Source of the DNA: Candidatus Enterousia intestinigallinarum
GTDB lineage: Bacteria > Pseudomonadota > Alphaproteobacteria > Rs-D84
Assembly (NCBI GenBank): GCA_944407095.1
Contig: OX097180.1
Location: 930,001-994,000 of the forward strand
DNA length: 64,000 nucleotides
Reading direction: 5' to 3'
The notes below the pieces were generated by a model. That model did not search any database. It had not been told where the DNA came from and saw only the letters and a program-made list of their open reading frames with translations. Positions 37,547 through 46,430 of this stretch are shown here, in pieces. The position numbers and the translations under genes are program-made. The number at the start of each line of letters is the position of its first letter. Within the stretch, counting starts at the first letter, position 1.

Positions 37547-38434
37547 ATGCCAGCCAAAAAGAAATCTAATGTTGCACGCGATTGGTTTAACACCATTTTT
37601 TATGGTGCGCTGATTGCAATCGCGTTTCGCAGTTTTTTACTGGAACCGTTTAATATCCCGTCTGGTTCTATGATACCGACATTGCACGTCGGCGATCATA
37701 TATTTGTGGAAAAATGGCCGTACGGTTATTCGCGTTATTCGTTCCCGTTTGGATCGTGGCATTTGTGGAACGGGCGCTTTTGGGGGCACGAGCCAGAGGT
37801 TGGCGACGTTGTCGTATTTCGCAATCCGATAAACGAATCCCAGGATTATGTTAAACGCCTGATTGGCAAACCTGGCGATACTATTCAGATGATAGAAGGA
37901 CGCCTGTATATCAACGGTGAAATTGTCCCGCGTGATAATCCGCGTCCGTATATTATCGCTAATCTGCCAAAGGCATTGCGCAGTGCCGGATACCATATCC
38001 CTGAAAAAAATATTATGATAAAGGGGAATAAAATCTGGGTGGATAACAAGCCGGCTGAATTTAATTATACCATTGAATACAAGGATGATAAATATTGTCG
38101 CGTCAACAGTTGGGACTGTGGCGTGTTTGAGGGCACGGAATACACTGAAACATTACCAAATGGTGTTCAGCACAGTATTGTTGAAATGTCTGATAATGCG
38201 CGCTTTGATAACACAATGATGTTCACGGTGCCGGAAAACCATTATTTCTTTATGGGGGACAACCGCGATAACAGTGGCGACAGCCGTGCGGACATAGGAT
38301 ATGTTCCGCGTGATAATGTTCTGGGACCGGTTTGGTTTATATGGTATTCGCATAATTATTATTCGCCGATGCTGGCGGTATGGAACTGGGGCGATAAAAT
38401 GCGCTGGGACAGATTTGGAATGGGGATTGACTAA
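37547..38434 (+). CDS. lepB: Signal peptidase I
   Basis: LepB cleaves signal peptides of proteins exported by Sec or Tat. One N-terminal transmembrane segment (about 14-32) is followed by IPSGSM, with the catalytic serine near 39, and YVKRLIGKPGD, with the catalytic lysine near 102. The box MGDNRDNSGDSR lies near 240. The chosen start 37547 has AAAGGA upstream; the longer start at 37520 directly abuts TATAAA (37514-37519), which looks like the -10, so it would not be transcribed. lepB, rnc and secG form a run in one direction; lepB and rnc are almost overlapping. Confidence 0.95.
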   Translation: MPAKKKSNVARDWFNTIFYGALIAIAFRSFLLEPFNIPSGSMIPTLHVGDHIFVEKWPYGYSRYSFPFGSWHLWNGRFWGHEPEVGDVVVFRNPINESQDYVKRLIGKPGDTIQMIEGRLYINGEIVPRDNPRPYIIANLPKALRSAGYHIPEKNIMIKGNKIWVDNKPAEFNYTIEYKDDKYCRVNSWDCGVFEGTEYTETLPNGVQHSIVEMSDNARFDNTMMFTVPENHYFFMGDNRDNSGDSRADIGYVPRDNVLGPVWFIWYSHNYYSPMLAVWNWGDKMRWDRFGMGID

Positions 38435-38435
38435 A

Positions 38436-39068
38436 TTGGCAGAACTTAAATACAAATTCAAGAATCCACAATTATTGGAACTGGCATTGACCCAAAGTGG
38501 GGCCGATGCCGTTCATAATAATGAGCGCTTGGAATTTATTGGTGATCGTGTATTGGGACTGTCGGTGGCGGCACTGCTGTACGATATGTTCCCGTCGGAA
38601 CACGAAGGCGAACTGGCGCGTCGTCACGCAATGTTGGTGTCGACAGAAACATTGGCACGTGTTGCGCGCGATTTAGGATTGGACAAGCGTGTACGTCACG
38701 GTCATATGACTGCCGGTCGCAGCCAGCATATGTATGCCGACGCGATGGAGGCCGTATTTGGCGCCATTTTCCTGGACGGTGGTTTTGATGCGGCGCGCGA
38801 TATTATTGATGATATCTGGCGTGATTTGGCCGCGGCGGATGTCATCGCGCCCAAGGATGCCAAAACCGCATTACAGGAATTAGTGCAAAAGGCGGACGGT
38901 GGTGCGTTGCCAGTGTACGAATATCTGCCGGCAACCGGTGCGTCACATAAACCGGTGTTCAACGTTCGCGTATCTGCAATGGGGCATACCGCCACGGGCA
39001 GTGGGGCATCCAAAAAGGCCGCCAGCATCGCCGCCGCTGAAGAGTTGTTGAAAATCCTTGCAATTTAG
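38436..39068 (+). CDS. rnc: Ribonuclease III
   Basis: RNase III cleaves double-stranded RNA, including rRNA precursors. The catalytic signature is NERLEFIGDRVLGL (about 25-38), and a second acidic cluster is YADAMEAVFGAIFLDGG. A C-terminal dsRNA-binding domain (about 140-210) has PVYEYLPATGASHKPVFNV and GASKKAASIAAAEELL. I used TTG 38436: GGGGA lies 9 nt upstream inside the lepB end, and no ATG is suitably placed. A second TTG nine bases upstream is possible. The lepB-rnc order is widely conserved in bacteria. Confidence 0.93.
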   Translation: MAELKYKFKNPQLLELALTQSGADAVHNNERLEFIGDRVLGLSVAALLYDMFPSEHEGELARRHAMLVSTETLARVARDLGLDKRVRHGHMTAGRSQHMYADAMEAVFGAIFLDGGFDAARDIIDDIWRDLAAADVIAPKDAKTALQELVQKADGGALPVYEYLPATGASHKPVFNVRVSAMGHTATGSGASKKAASIAAAEELLKILAI

Positions 39069-39112
39069 GGTTTTGATATATAGAATTAGCGCAAAGTAAA
39101 GGATAAACATAT

Positions 39113-39472
39113 ATGTTCACAATTTTATTGGTTTTATTGATAATCGTCGCAATTTTAATGACCGGCATCATTTTGTTACAGAAATCCGAGGGCAGCGGTA
39201 TGTCCGGTTCGTCCGCGGCGTCTATGTTTGGCGGTGCGTTGACCGGGGCGGCGGCTGGTAATTTCCTGACGCGTGCAACGGCGTGGTTGGCGACCATATT
39301 CTTTGTATTGTGTGCATTATTGGCGTTGGTGTCGGCAAAATCCGATATGGCGTCCCAACAAAGTGATTTGCGTAATGAATTGATTATTCAGGGCGACGCC
39401 GCGTCACAGTCCGCAATTCCGGGCGCAACGGGCGAAGTGACTGATACACCGACCGTTCCAGAAACAAAATAA
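39113..39472 (+). CDS. secG: Preprotein translocase subunit SecG
   Basis: SecG is the small SecYEG subunit that helps SecA drive export. The 119 residues include two transmembrane helices (about 2-22 and 55-77) separated by a glycine/serine/alanine-rich loop (KSEGSGMSGSSAASMFGG), which is the family hallmark. A 40-residue polar tail follows. AAAGGATAAAC lies before the ATG. It follows rnc by 44 nt and ends in a strong terminator, so it closes the lepB-rnc-secG run. Confidence 0.94.
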   Translation: MFTILLVLLIIVAILMTGIILLQKSEGSGMSGSSAASMFGGALTGAAAGNFLTRATAWLATIFFVLCALLALVSAKSDMASQQSDLRNELIIQGDAASQSAIPGATGEVTDTPTVPETK

Positions 39473-39473
39473 A

Positions 39474-39499
39474 AAAAATCCCGCATTTGCGGGATTTTT
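39474..39499 (+). terminator. Terminator after secG
   Basis: AAAAATCCCGCA and TGCGGGATTTTT form a 12-bp stem around TT. It may also serve the converging small gene at 39515. Confidence 0.92.
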
Positions 39500-39514
39500 T
39501 ATACATATAATTTT

Positions 39515-39781
39515 TTATTTTTTTGATGTTTTCTTTTTGGCGGATTTCGGCGCGGCGGCTTTCTTTTCCGTTGCGGAAACTGTTTTGTGTGCAAATTCTT
39601 CTTTGAATTTGCGGTACAGGGCCGCACCACATATATATGCAACTAATGCACTGAACGCCGTCAGTAATCCCGGAATCAGACCATCAGAAAAATATGCAAA
39701 GAATATGACCGCAACAATCAGAACGATTGTGTATCCCAGATTCTTGCCGAAAACATTCATAATTCTTTCAAAAGTGTTCAT
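39515..39781 (-). CDS. Small two-TM protein with Lys/Ala-rich tail
   Basis: No family recognised. The protein has 88 residues. Two hydrophobic segments (about 15-30 and 35-55, the second ICGAALYR) are followed by a cytoplasmic-type tail rich in Lys, Ala and Thr (EKKAAAPKSAKKKTSKK). Basic low-complexity tails of this kind occur on small inner-membrane proteins that contact nucleic acid or acidic partners, but no function is assigned. CGAAAGGAAT stands before the ATG, a good ribosome site. Confidence 0.75.
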   Translation of the reverse strand: MNTFERIMNVFGKNLGYTIVLIVAVIFFAYFSDGLIPGLLTAFSALVAYICGAALYRKFKEEFAHKTVSATEKKAAAPKSAKKKTSKK

Positions 39782-39844
39782 TATTTATTCCTTTCGTTTG
39801 GACGGGTTGAATTATATCACATTTTGCATAAAAAATCCATAAAA

Positions 39845-39869
39845 AACGGTTGCGTATTGCGCAACCGTT
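39845..39869 (-). terminator. Terminator of the 264-residue gene
   Basis: AACGGTTGCG (39845-39854) and CGCAACCGTT (39860-39869) form a 10-bp stem; the minus strand continues into TTTTTATGG. Confidence 0.9.
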
Positions 39870-39896
39870 ACAGGGGAAACTGATCTTTCACGGTGG

Positions 39897-40691
39897 TTAT
39901 AAGATAACCTGGCCACCAATACGTGCGGTGCCCGGAATCGGCCCGAACGAAGATGTCGGTGTGACGTATATATTTCCAGTAACCGTAAATTCGCCACCGA
40001 ACTGCAACATTCCCATATCGCGCAGGAACAGGTGTCCTTCGATACGTACACCGCGTGGCAGTGTGTACTTGCGCATATGTTGCAGGAACAGGTTACCCTT
40101 TACAACGTCGCCGGGTTTCAACATAGTTGCTGCACCACGACTGTCAATAATCACGTCGCCATACATTGTTTTGCCACAGCGGGCCGTTTGCTTGATTGCG
40201 ACGTTATCTGGCTGTACACGTGCAACATTGATGGTTTCGGCGGTAAAGACACGATTTTCATCACGACGTATGGGCAGTGCCGTCACGCGCTTTGAATCGC
40301 GTTCACGCACAATGCGTGGTGTGTTTGAATTGGAATCAGCCACCTGGCTTTGTGTTGCAGCAGGGGCATTGTCCTGGGCAATTATGACAACCGGTTTTTT
40401 ACAGCCGACAATATCAATAATCAGCATAGAAAATAAAACGATGATTGCTGACAACAAAGTTATATTGACCAGACCAATCAAATCAATACTGCGTACCCAT
40501 TTCCAGAATGCACGGCACCAGCGTCCTATTGCACGAAAAGGTACACATACGGCGTTCCATACGCGTGGCCAAAACGATGAACGACGCGATGTGGTGCGCG
40601 ATTTCTTTGTGCTTGTGCGCTTTTTGTTGCCACGGCGTTCCATACGGCGGGCCGCAATTTTCATTTTCAATGCCTTGAACATATTGCTCAC
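39897..40691 (-). CDS. Single-TM protein with beta-helix-like C-terminal domain
   Basis: Not confidently recognised. The protein has 264 residues. The first 50 residues are strongly basic (many Arg/Lys), then comes one transmembrane helix (about 75-97). A Ser/Asn-rich linker is followed by about 90 residues of short repeating strands (GDVVKGNLFLQHMRKY, VRIEGHLFLRDMG, FTVTGNIYV) with spacing of about 20, like bactofilin-type beta-helix repeats. Basic cytoplasmic N-terminus and extracytoplasmic repeat domain suggest an envelope scaffold, which is inference. Its promoter region holds three phased TTGACAAA units. Confidence 0.72.
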   Translation of the reverse strand: MSNMFKALKMKIAARRMERRGNKKRTSTKKSRTTSRRSSFWPRVWNAVCVPFRAIGRWCRAFWKWVRSIDLIGLVNITLLSAIIVLFSMLIIDIVGCKKPVVIIAQDNAPAATQSQVADSNSNTPRIVRERDSKRVTALPIRRDENRVFTAETINVARVQPDNVAIKQTARCGKTMYGDVIIDSRGAATMLKPGDVVKGNLFLQHMRKYTLPRGVRIEGHLFLRDMGMLQFGGEFTVTGNIYVTPTSSFGPIPGTARIGGQVIL

Positions 40692-40731
40692 CTTTGTTTA
40701 AGTTTATACTTATTATGACCCTAAAAATGTA

Positions 40732-40763
40732 TTTGTCAAGTATTTTGTCAACAAATTTGTCAA
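40732..40763 (-). promoter_or_regulatory. Three TTGACAAA repeats at 12-nt intervals
   Basis: TTTGTCAA occurs at 40732, 40744 and 40756 (TTGACAAA on the minus strand). The proximal copy, with CATAAT 16 nt downstream, gives a good -35/-10 pair for the gene at 39897. The other two copies may be alternative -35 boxes or an operator with a 12-nt period. The site lies between divergent genes. Confidence 0.6.
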
Positions 40764-40817
40764 AATAATATATATTTGGGTATCTTGTTTGACTGGCGGT
40801 GTTTTTTGGGGTATGAT

Positions 40818-41564
40818 ATGACAACTATGTCGCACGGCAGGTTGCTGTTAGTTTTTATGTTATCTGGTTGCGTGGCCACATCTGGTTGGCACGCACAGAA
40901 TGATTTTACATATGTTCCGATTTCAACCGATGATTATGAAATTGCCACCTGGCAAAAGATATCGGATTCACGTGGCCCAGTGCATATTTATATAGAAGGT
41001 GACGGTCACGCGTTCAACGGCCGCGGCACGCCAACATCAGATCCGACACCACGTGGCACACTGGTGCGTGATTTGGCGGCATCGGATAGCGCCCTAAATG
41101 TTGTTTATGTTGCGCGTCCGTGCCAGTATATAATGTCCGCATCCTGTACGCGGTCTGATTGGACGGACGGACGGTTTTCATCGCGTGTAATAAAATCCGT
41201 TGCGGATACGATAAGAACAGTTGCCGGCGCGCGCCCGATTGTGCTGGTTGGATATTCCGGCGGTGCGATGGTGTCGGGACTGGTGATTCAAAATTATCCA
41301 GATTTGAACGTTAAACAATGGATTACGATTGCCGGTGTTTTGAATCATAGCGATTGGACGGAATATTTTGGCGACAGTCCGCTGACACAGTCAATGTCCC
41401 TGAACAAATTGCCGAATTTGCCGCAGACGCATTATGTTGCGGAAAAAGACGAAACCGTGCCGACGGCATTGTCTGTGCGGTGGACGGGCGGGGCAAACAT
41501 CGTTATCGTTCCAAATGCCACACACGACAACCTTAAAAATTTGAAAATTGATTTTATATATTGA
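40818..41564 (+). CDS. Alpha/beta-hydrolase-fold lipoprotein
   Basis: This 248-residue protein has a lipoprotein signal peptide with lipobox MLSGC (Cys near 18). A hydrolase pattern follows: IYIEGDGHAF (oxyanion strand), YVARPCQY, the nucleophile elbow GYSGGA (Ser near 144), and a likely catalytic histidine in NATHDN at the C-terminus. These fit serine esterases or lipases of the alpha/beta-hydrolase superfamily, acting in the periplasm or at a membrane. The substrate is unknown. GGGG lies 6 nt before ATG 40818; a second ATG at 40827 is possible. Confidence 0.82.
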   Translation: MTTMSHGRLLLVFMLSGCVATSGWHAQNDFTYVPISTDDYEIATWQKISDSRGPVHIYIEGDGHAFNGRGTPTSDPTPRGTLVRDLAASDSALNVVYVARPCQYIMSASCTRSDWTDGRFSSRVIKSVADTIRTVAGARPIVLVGYSGGAMVSGLVIQNYPDLNVKQWITIAGVLNHSDWTEYFGDSPLTQSMSLNKLPNLPQTHYVAEKDETVPTALSVRWTGGANIVIVPNATHDNLKNLKIDFIY

Positions 41565-41599
41565 CAAATAATTATTTTTGTACTAAATTAAATGGAGCT

Positions 41600-42361
41600 A
41601 TGAATAATATAAAGATTTTACCGATATTCAATCAGTCCGCCCCCAATGTGTGGGAAGATTTTATATATATTCGCGGACTTTCTATGGATTATGTATATGA
41701 CTATCACTTCAATGTTGAAGATTATGTTCTTGCGTTGGATGATTTTCGTGATACCTGGCGTCACAACAGTATGAACTTTGCGTTTGGTGCGTATGACGGT
41801 ATGAATATGATCGGATTTATTCGTGGCTATTGTAATGACAGAACCGCGCAAATAGATAATTTATATGTACTGCCAAAATATATGCGCCACGGTATAGGTG
41901 GGCGACTGTTGGCGGCCGCACAACGCAGTGTTATTTTTGACGCAGATTATGCCGAACTGGTGTCACTGTTGCACGCCCAAGAATTTTATGCGCGTAATAA
42001 TTTTACCCCCGTGTCGCGTGGCAGCAATCGTTTTTACAAGACATTGTCTCATTCGTCTTTGACTGGCGGAAATGTGGTTCCGGTGTTCTATCCAAATGCG
42101 ACGGTTGCACGTGCTGTGCGTGCAATAGCCATTAAAAACAATGCCGAACCAGTGGATATTCGGAAAATACGGGCACAAAGAACGCCTATGTTTGTATATT
42201 TGGACGCAGAATCTAAAATACGCGGTTTGGGGGTTGCTGGCGATACCGACAAAGCACCAACCCGGATTCAGGTGGACCAAAAGTATATGACGCGATATAT
42301 ATCGATGTGCCTGGGGGCAAAATTGTCAGCTGTTGCACACCTGCACAATAATGACAGATAA
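41600..42361 (+). CDS. GNAT-family N-acetyltransferase
   Basis: This 253-residue protein has an N-terminal GNAT domain. The acetyl-CoA loop and flanking strand are seen in QIDNLYVLPKYMRHGIGGRLLAAAQ (about 90-113), with IGFIRGY before it, and EFYARNNFTPVSRG is the usual C-terminal helix-strand. A further 100 residues (about 150-253) are not recognised, so the substrate may be bound there. TGGAG directly before the ATG is the ribosome site. It lies 36 nt after the hydrolase gene and 20 nt before a methyltransferase-like gene, probably one transcript. Confidence 0.85.
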   Translation: MNNIKILPIFNQSAPNVWEDFIYIRGLSMDYVYDYHFNVEDYVLALDDFRDTWRHNSMNFAFGAYDGMNMIGFIRGYCNDRTAQIDNLYVLPKYMRHGIGGRLLAAAQRSVIFDADYAELVSLLHAQEFYARNNFTPVSRGSNRFYKTLSHSSLTGGNVVPVFYPNATVARAVRAIAIKNNAEPVDIRKIRAQRTPMFVYLDAESKIRGLGVAGDTDKAPTRIQVDQKYMTRYISMCLGAKLSAVAHLHNNDR

Positions 42362-42380
42362 TTATGTAAGGAAAGAAAAA

Positions 42381-43253
42381 ATGGCAAAAGCAAAAGAATT
42401 AAAATATGGATTGATGGATATACCATTGTCGTGCAGCGTGTTTTTGGAACCGGCATTAAATAAATATATCCGCAGCATCGAGCCCGTATCGCGCGAAACC
42501 AAGAAATTTGTTCACGAATGGAATCTGGCACTGGTGGACATATTAAAAACGTCGCAATACAGTGCTCATTTGGGCGATATGGGGCGCAAGATTTTGTCCC
42601 GTACATTGCAATCCGATATGTTTCCGGCAAAATGTGTTGAATCGGCCAAAAGTGTCCCGCTGCATTCGTTGCATTATGCGATACGCTTTTCGGAAAGTAT
42701 GCGTTTTCTGGCGTCTAAGATTGCGTCCAATCCGAATATAAAGTTTGTTGATTTTGGTTGTGGCTTTTCACCGCTGGCCCCGGTTGTCCAGTCGGAATAC
42801 AATATTGATAACGCGTACTGTATTGATGACAAGCCAGAAATCATAGAAGTATATTCCCGTGCATCGGAAAAAGTTTCCGGCCGCGCCCCGCGCAGCATTT
42901 CCTGGGCCGAAGCAAAATCAATGGCGACGTCTAAAAATCTGGATACCATTGTGGCGATGGGTGTTTTACCGTACATTGCGCTGGACGACCAGGTTTCGCG
43001 TCTGAAGTTTATAAATACTAATTTTCCGAATTTTATGATTGAAATAAAGTATAATAACAATGCGGAAACAGCGGGCGAAAATGTGTTTGATTTGACACGG
43101 TTGCAGAAACTGCGCCTGTCGGTGGAAAATACCCAGACATTAGAAACCACAATGATTCAAAATTCGCTGCGGTATCTGCATAAATTTATGTGTGCGATGC
43201 CGGGCAAGCGCTACTTTCTGGCCAATGACCGCAGTTTATTTTTAAGCAGATAA
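42381..43253 (+). CDS. SAM-dependent methyltransferase-like protein
   Basis: The protein has 290 residues. A motif I-like VDFGCGFSPLAPV (about 127-139) is followed by an acidic strand end (CIDDKPEI) and VAMGVLPYI, consistent with the Rossmann-like methyltransferase fold. The N-terminal 120 residues are helical and unrecognised. No substrate motif was seen. AAGGAAAG precedes the ATG. The gene is in a compact run with the GNAT and YcgN-like genes (gap of 3 nt to the latter). Confidence 0.72.
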   Translation: MAKAKELKYGLMDIPLSCSVFLEPALNKYIRSIEPVSRETKKFVHEWNLALVDILKTSQYSAHLGDMGRKILSRTLQSDMFPAKCVESAKSVPLHSLHYAIRFSESMRFLASKIASNPNIKFVDFGCGFSPLAPVVQSEYNIDNAYCIDDKPEIIEVYSRASEKVSGRAPRSISWAEAKSMATSKNLDTIVAMGVLPYIALDDQVSRLKFINTNFPNFMIEIKYNNNAETAGENVFDLTRLQKLRLSVENTQTLETTMIQNSLRYLHKFMCAMPGKRYFLANDRSLFLSR

Positions 43254-43256
43254 AAA

Positions 43257-43796
43257 ATGACAGATACAGAAATTAAAAATCGCATAGAATCCCTGGCGCG
43301 TCTGGACGATGCGGCGTGGGAATCGTTGTGCAAATGCTGTGGCGTTTGCTGTATGTTAAAGCATTCGCGCCATACCGGCACATATTATACATCTGTTGCG
43401 TGTAATAACCTGAATCTGGGGACGCGGCGATGTGCGGTTTATTCAACACGCCTGAACAATCGTGTTTTTTGTGCACGCGTTGATTTGTCGGTTGTACTGC
43501 GTACAGGATTGTTGCCGGATTCGTGCGGGTATATTGAATACATTTACGGTCCCGCGCCGATACAGATACGCCCCGATTTTTCCAAGGTAATTCACGAACG
43601 CGATATGTCGCACGCGACACCAGTATCACAAATGGAATCTGGTAACAGCCATCCGCGTCATACAACGCCGGGCCCGTGGAATCATATTATAGATGATTCA
43701 TTGGGGTGGCGTACACGCGCGATGGAATTGCGCGATAAATACGCCGATTTCGGGCGTGATATTTTACGCCGTATCGCCCGCACCACCCAAAAATAA
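43257..43796 (+). CDS. YcgN/UPF0260-family cysteine-cluster protein
   Basis: The protein has 179 residues. WESLCKCCGVCCM near the N-terminus, followed by YYTSVACNNLNLGTRRCAVY, is the conserved cysteine array of the UPF0260 (YcgN) branch of Fe/Zn cluster-binding YkgJ-like proteins. DSCGYI follows at the expected position. The biochemical role of the family is not established. The last 60 residues are less conserved. It is 3 nt downstream of the methyltransferase-like gene, so translation is probably coupled. Confidence 0.88.
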   Translation: MTDTEIKNRIESLARLDDAAWESLCKCCGVCCMLKHSRHTGTYYTSVACNNLNLGTRRCAVYSTRLNNRVFCARVDLSVVLRTGLLPDSCGYIEYIYGPAPIQIRPDFSKVIHERDMSHATPVSQMESGNSHPRHTTPGPWNHIIDDSLGWRTRAMELRDKYADFGRDILRRIARTTQK

Positions 43797-43876
43797 ATTT
43801 TTCCAGTAAAAATCATCTTTCGTTATTGTAATCAGAAAACGATTATAAACCTGTGGAAAATATAAATCAGATAGTA

Positions 43877-44060
43877 TATAATACCCATTGCATTGGGGTG
43901 TTCCCGGTGTGGGGTGTTACAACCTGTCAGCAAGTGCCAGCGATGGCATTAAATATCTCCAACCAGTGGTTGGAGGGTTGTGAATATATTGAATAAGCAA
44001 CACAATACTTGCTGATTGTTGTAAACCTCCAACCACCTGAAATCTTTCCGGTGGTATTTT
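43877..44060 (+). ncRNA. Structured leader RNA copy 2 with its promoter, upstream of an HTH gene
   Basis: TATAAT (43877-43882) ends 12 nt before GGGGTG. GGGTGTTCC-N5-TGGGGTGT-N3-AACC follows (43896-43924), as in copy 1. The variable hairpin is TGCCA/TGGCA. Stem A is CTCCAACC/GGTTGGAG (43957-43964 with 43968-43975). Stem B is GGTTGGAGG/CCTCCAACC (43968-43976 with 44026-44034). Hairpin D is GTTGT/GCAAC, and hairpin E is ACAAT/ATTGT. Stem C is ACCACC/GGTGGT (44032-44055), then ATTTTTATTT. Compared with copy 1, A and B changed TGA to AACC on both strands and D changed C-G to T-A, so pairing is kept while sequence differs. Confidence 0.78.
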
Positions 44061-44087
44061 TATTTAATAAAAAAACAGGAGAGAGCA

Positions 44088-44345
44088 ATGTCCAATCACG
44101 ACATAATAGACGTGTATGATATTCTGACGGTTGGTACCGAAACAATTCCGCCAAAGGAAATATATTACGCAAAACTGGGCAAACTGATATGCGCTATGCA
44201 TAATGAAGCGAACGTAACCCTGCAACAGATACAACGTGCCACGGGCATAACCCCCGATGTATTACAGGATTACGAACTGGGGCGTCGTGAAATCCCAGTT
44301 TATGATTTGTTGGTATTGATGAGTTATCTGGAAAACCGGGGATAG
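44088..44345 (+). CDS. Small XRE-type HTH protein
   Basis: The protein has 85 residues. After an acidic N-terminus (about 1-20), a Cro/XRE-type helix-turn-helix is visible: KLGKLICAMHNEANVTLQQIQRATGITPDVLQDYELGRREIPVYDL, with the DYELGRREIP motif that follows the recognition helix in XRE proteins. It is probably a DNA-binding regulator, target unknown. AACAGGAG precedes the ATG, shared with the gene behind leader copy 1. Its expression is probably set by the attenuator-like leader. It is followed by a terminator shared with groL. Confidence 0.85.
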   Translation: MSNHDIIDVYDILTVGTETIPPKEIYYAKLGKLICAMHNEANVTLQQIQRATGITPDVLQDYELGRREIPVYDLLVLMSYLENRG

Positions 44346-44350
44346 TAACA

Positions 44351-44374
44351 AAAACGGGGCAAACGCCCCGTTTT
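44351..44374. terminator. Bidirectional terminator between the HTH gene and groL
   Basis: AAAACGGGGC (44351-44360) and GCCCCGTTTT (44365-44374) pair around AAAC and adjoin the groL stop. Confidence 0.92.
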
Positions 44375-45991
44375 TTACATCATACCCGGCATTCCGCCGC
44401 CCATTTGCGGGGCGGGTTTTTCTTCGGGTATTTCCGACATAACCGCACCAGTTGTCAGCAATACGCCCGCCGTGCTGGCCGCGGCCTGGATTGCGGTTTT
44501 AACAACCTTGGCCGGGTCGATAATGCCCGCTTTCATCATATCGACATATTCACCGGTTTGCGCGTTATAGCCAAAGTTGTAATCCTTGGCTTCCATAACT
44601 TTGCCGACGACAATTTCGCCGGATACGCCCGCGTTTTCTGCAATCTGGGCGCACGGCGCAACCAGGGCACGACGCACAATATCAATACCAACATTTTGGT
44701 CTTGGTTTGCGCCACTCAGTTTATCCAATGCCGCTGTTGCGCGCACCAATGCGATACCACCGCCGGCCACAATACCGTCGGCCACGGCCGCACGTGTTGC
44801 CGCCAATGCGTCATCAACACGGTCTTTCTTTTCTTTTACTTCAACTTCAGTCATACCGCCGACCTTGATAACTGCGACGCCACCGACCAGTTTAGCCAAC
44901 CGTTCGGCCAGTTTTTCTTTGTCATAGTCACTGGTTGACGTGGACATCAGTTTGCGGATTTCATCGGCGCGGGCGTCAATCGCTTTTTTATCGCCGCCAC
45001 CCTGAGCCAACAAGGTTGAATCCTTGGTTACAACGATTTTTTTGGCTGTGCCCAAAACGTCGGTTGTAATGTTTTCAAACGTCATACCCATATCGTCGGA
45101 CACAACTGTTGCGCCGGTAACCGCCGCAATATCTTTCAGCATTTCTTTGCGTCTGTCACCAAATCCCGGTGCCTTGACCGCGCAAACCTTTAACCCGCCG
45201 CGCAGTTTGTTCAGCACCAGTGTTGCCAACGCTTCGGATTCAACATCTTCGGCGATAATCAGCAACGGGCGACCCGACTGTGCCACCGGTTCCAGTATCG
45301 GCAGCAATGCCTGCAGACCGGTAATTTTCTTTTCAGAAACCAAAATTTGTGCACCGTCCAGTTCGGCCAGCATTTTTTCGCTGTTTGTCACGAAATAGGG
45401 CGACATAAATCCCTGGTCAAACTGCATACCTTCGACAACGTCGATTTCTGTTTCCAGACCCTTGGCTTCTTCGACGGTGATAACACCTTCCTTGCCGACC
45501 TTTTCCATTGCGCCGGCGATTTTTTCACCAATTTCAGAATCAGAATTTGCGGAAATCGTTGCGACCTGGGCAATTTCAGAACTGTCTTTGACAGGACGGG
45601 CGTGCTTTTCTATATCGGCAACAACCGCGGCGGTTGCCATATCAATACCGCGCTTTACATCCATTGGGTTCATACCAGCGGCGATTACACGGCGACCTTC
45701 GCGAATAATTTTTTGCGCCAGAACGGTTGCCGTTGTTGTTCCGTCGCCGGCATCATCGCCGGCCTTTTTGGCGACTTCCTGTACCATACGGGCACCGATA
45801 TTTTCCTGGGGGTCTTTTAATGATACCGCCTTGGCCACGGTAACACCGTCCTTGGTTGCGACTGGCGCGCCATATGATTTATCGATGACGACAGTGCGAC
45901 CCTTTGGCCCCATAGTAATTTTTACCGCGTTGGCCAGTTTGTCGACACCGGCCGCCAGTTTGTCTGTATCAAATACGATTTCTTTTGCCAT
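44375..45991 (-). CDS. groL: Chaperonin GroEL
   Basis: GroEL is the 60-kDa tetradecameric folding chamber. The 538 residues are complete. Landmarks are [11 protein letters not shown] (about 27-37), the ATP site [11 protein letters not shown] (about 86), and the apical region with [25 protein letters not shown] and the Gly-Met tail GGGMPGMM close it. It follows groS by 19 nt, and both are read from a heat-shock-type promoter at 46335. The single groESL copy here is of housekeeping type. Confidence 0.98.
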   Translation of the reverse strand: MAKEIVFDTDKLAAGVDKLANAVKITMGPKGRTVVIDKSYGAPVATKDGVTVAKAVSLKDPQENIGARMVQEVAKKAGDDAGDGTTTATVLAQKIIREGRRVIAAGMNPMDVKRGIDMATAAVVADIEKHARPVKDSSEIAQVATISANSDSEIGEKIAGAMEKVGKEGVITVEEAKGLETEIDVVEGMQFDQGFMSPYFVTNSEKMLAELDGAQILVSEKKITGLQALLPILEPVAQSGRPLLIIAEDVESEALATLVLNKLRGGLKVCAVKAPGFGDRRKEMLKDIAAVTGATVVSDDMGMTFENITTDVLGTAKKIVVTKDSTLLAQGGGDKKAIDARADEIRKLMSTSTSDYDKEKLAERLAKLVGGVAVIKVGGMTEVEVKEKKDRVDDALAATRAAVADGIVAGGGIALVRATAALDKLSGANQDQNVGIDIVRRALVAPCAQIAENAGVSGEIVVGKVMEAKDYNFGYNAQTGEYVDMMKAGIIDPAKVVKTAIQAAASTAGVLLTTGAVMSEIPEEKPAPQMGGGMPGMM

Positions 45992-46010
45992 TATAAAATC
46001 CTTTCGTTAT

Positions 46011-46295
46011 TTATAAAATTCCCAATATGTCTGTTTCTTTAATCAGAACGTAATCTTTGCCGTCAATTTTAACCTCGTTCGCGGATGCGGCCCATTTAGC
46101 AAACAGGACGTCATCGCCGACCTTTACAGTCATCGGGATACGGTCGTCACCGTCAAATGCACCGTCGCCAACCGCGATTACACGACCGCGTGACGGTTTT
46201 TCCTTGGCATTGTCGGGGATTATAATTCCGCCGGCCGTTTTGTTTTCTTCTTCGATACGTTCCAACAGAACATAATTATGCAGGGGTTTAAACAT
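46011..46295 (-). CDS. groS: Co-chaperonin GroES
   Basis: GroES is the 10-kDa lid of GroEL. The 94 residues start with [17 protein letters not shown]. They contain the mobile loop ([19 protein letters not shown]) and end with [13 protein letters not shown], all typical. AAGGAGAATCAAAT is the ribosome site. It is the first gene of the groS-groL operon. Confidence 0.97.
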   Translation of the reverse strand: MFKPLHNYVLLERIEEENKTAGGIIIPDNAKEKPSRGRVIAVGDGAFDGDDRIPMTVKVGDDVLFAKWAASANEVKIDGKDYVLIKETDILGIL

Positions 46296-46334
46296 ATTTG
46301 ATTCTCCTTATGTTCAACTTGTTTCTGGGTATGG

Positions 46335-46362
46335 ATATAGTGCGTGTCTGGTTGATTTCAAG
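46335..46362 (-). promoter_or_regulatory. Probable RpoH (sigma-32) promoter of groESL
   Basis: On the minus strand CTTGAA begins at 46362 and CTATAT lies 18 nt after its CTTG. This fits the alphaproteobacterial heat-shock pattern CTTG-N17/18-CYTATNT reasonably well. No CIRCE inverted repeat (TTAGCACTC type) was found, so HrcA control is unlikely here. Confidence 0.5.
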
Positions 46363-46430
46363 TGCTTGATTTTATACCTGCAGTGTAGTATGTTAAATTC
46401 AATAAAACAATGGGAATCAAAGGGTAAAAT

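Noticed and set aside
46296-46430. CIRCE element upstream of groESL
   Set aside because: No TTAGCACTC-N9-GAGTGCTAA inverted repeat is present; the region fits an RpoH-type promoter instead.
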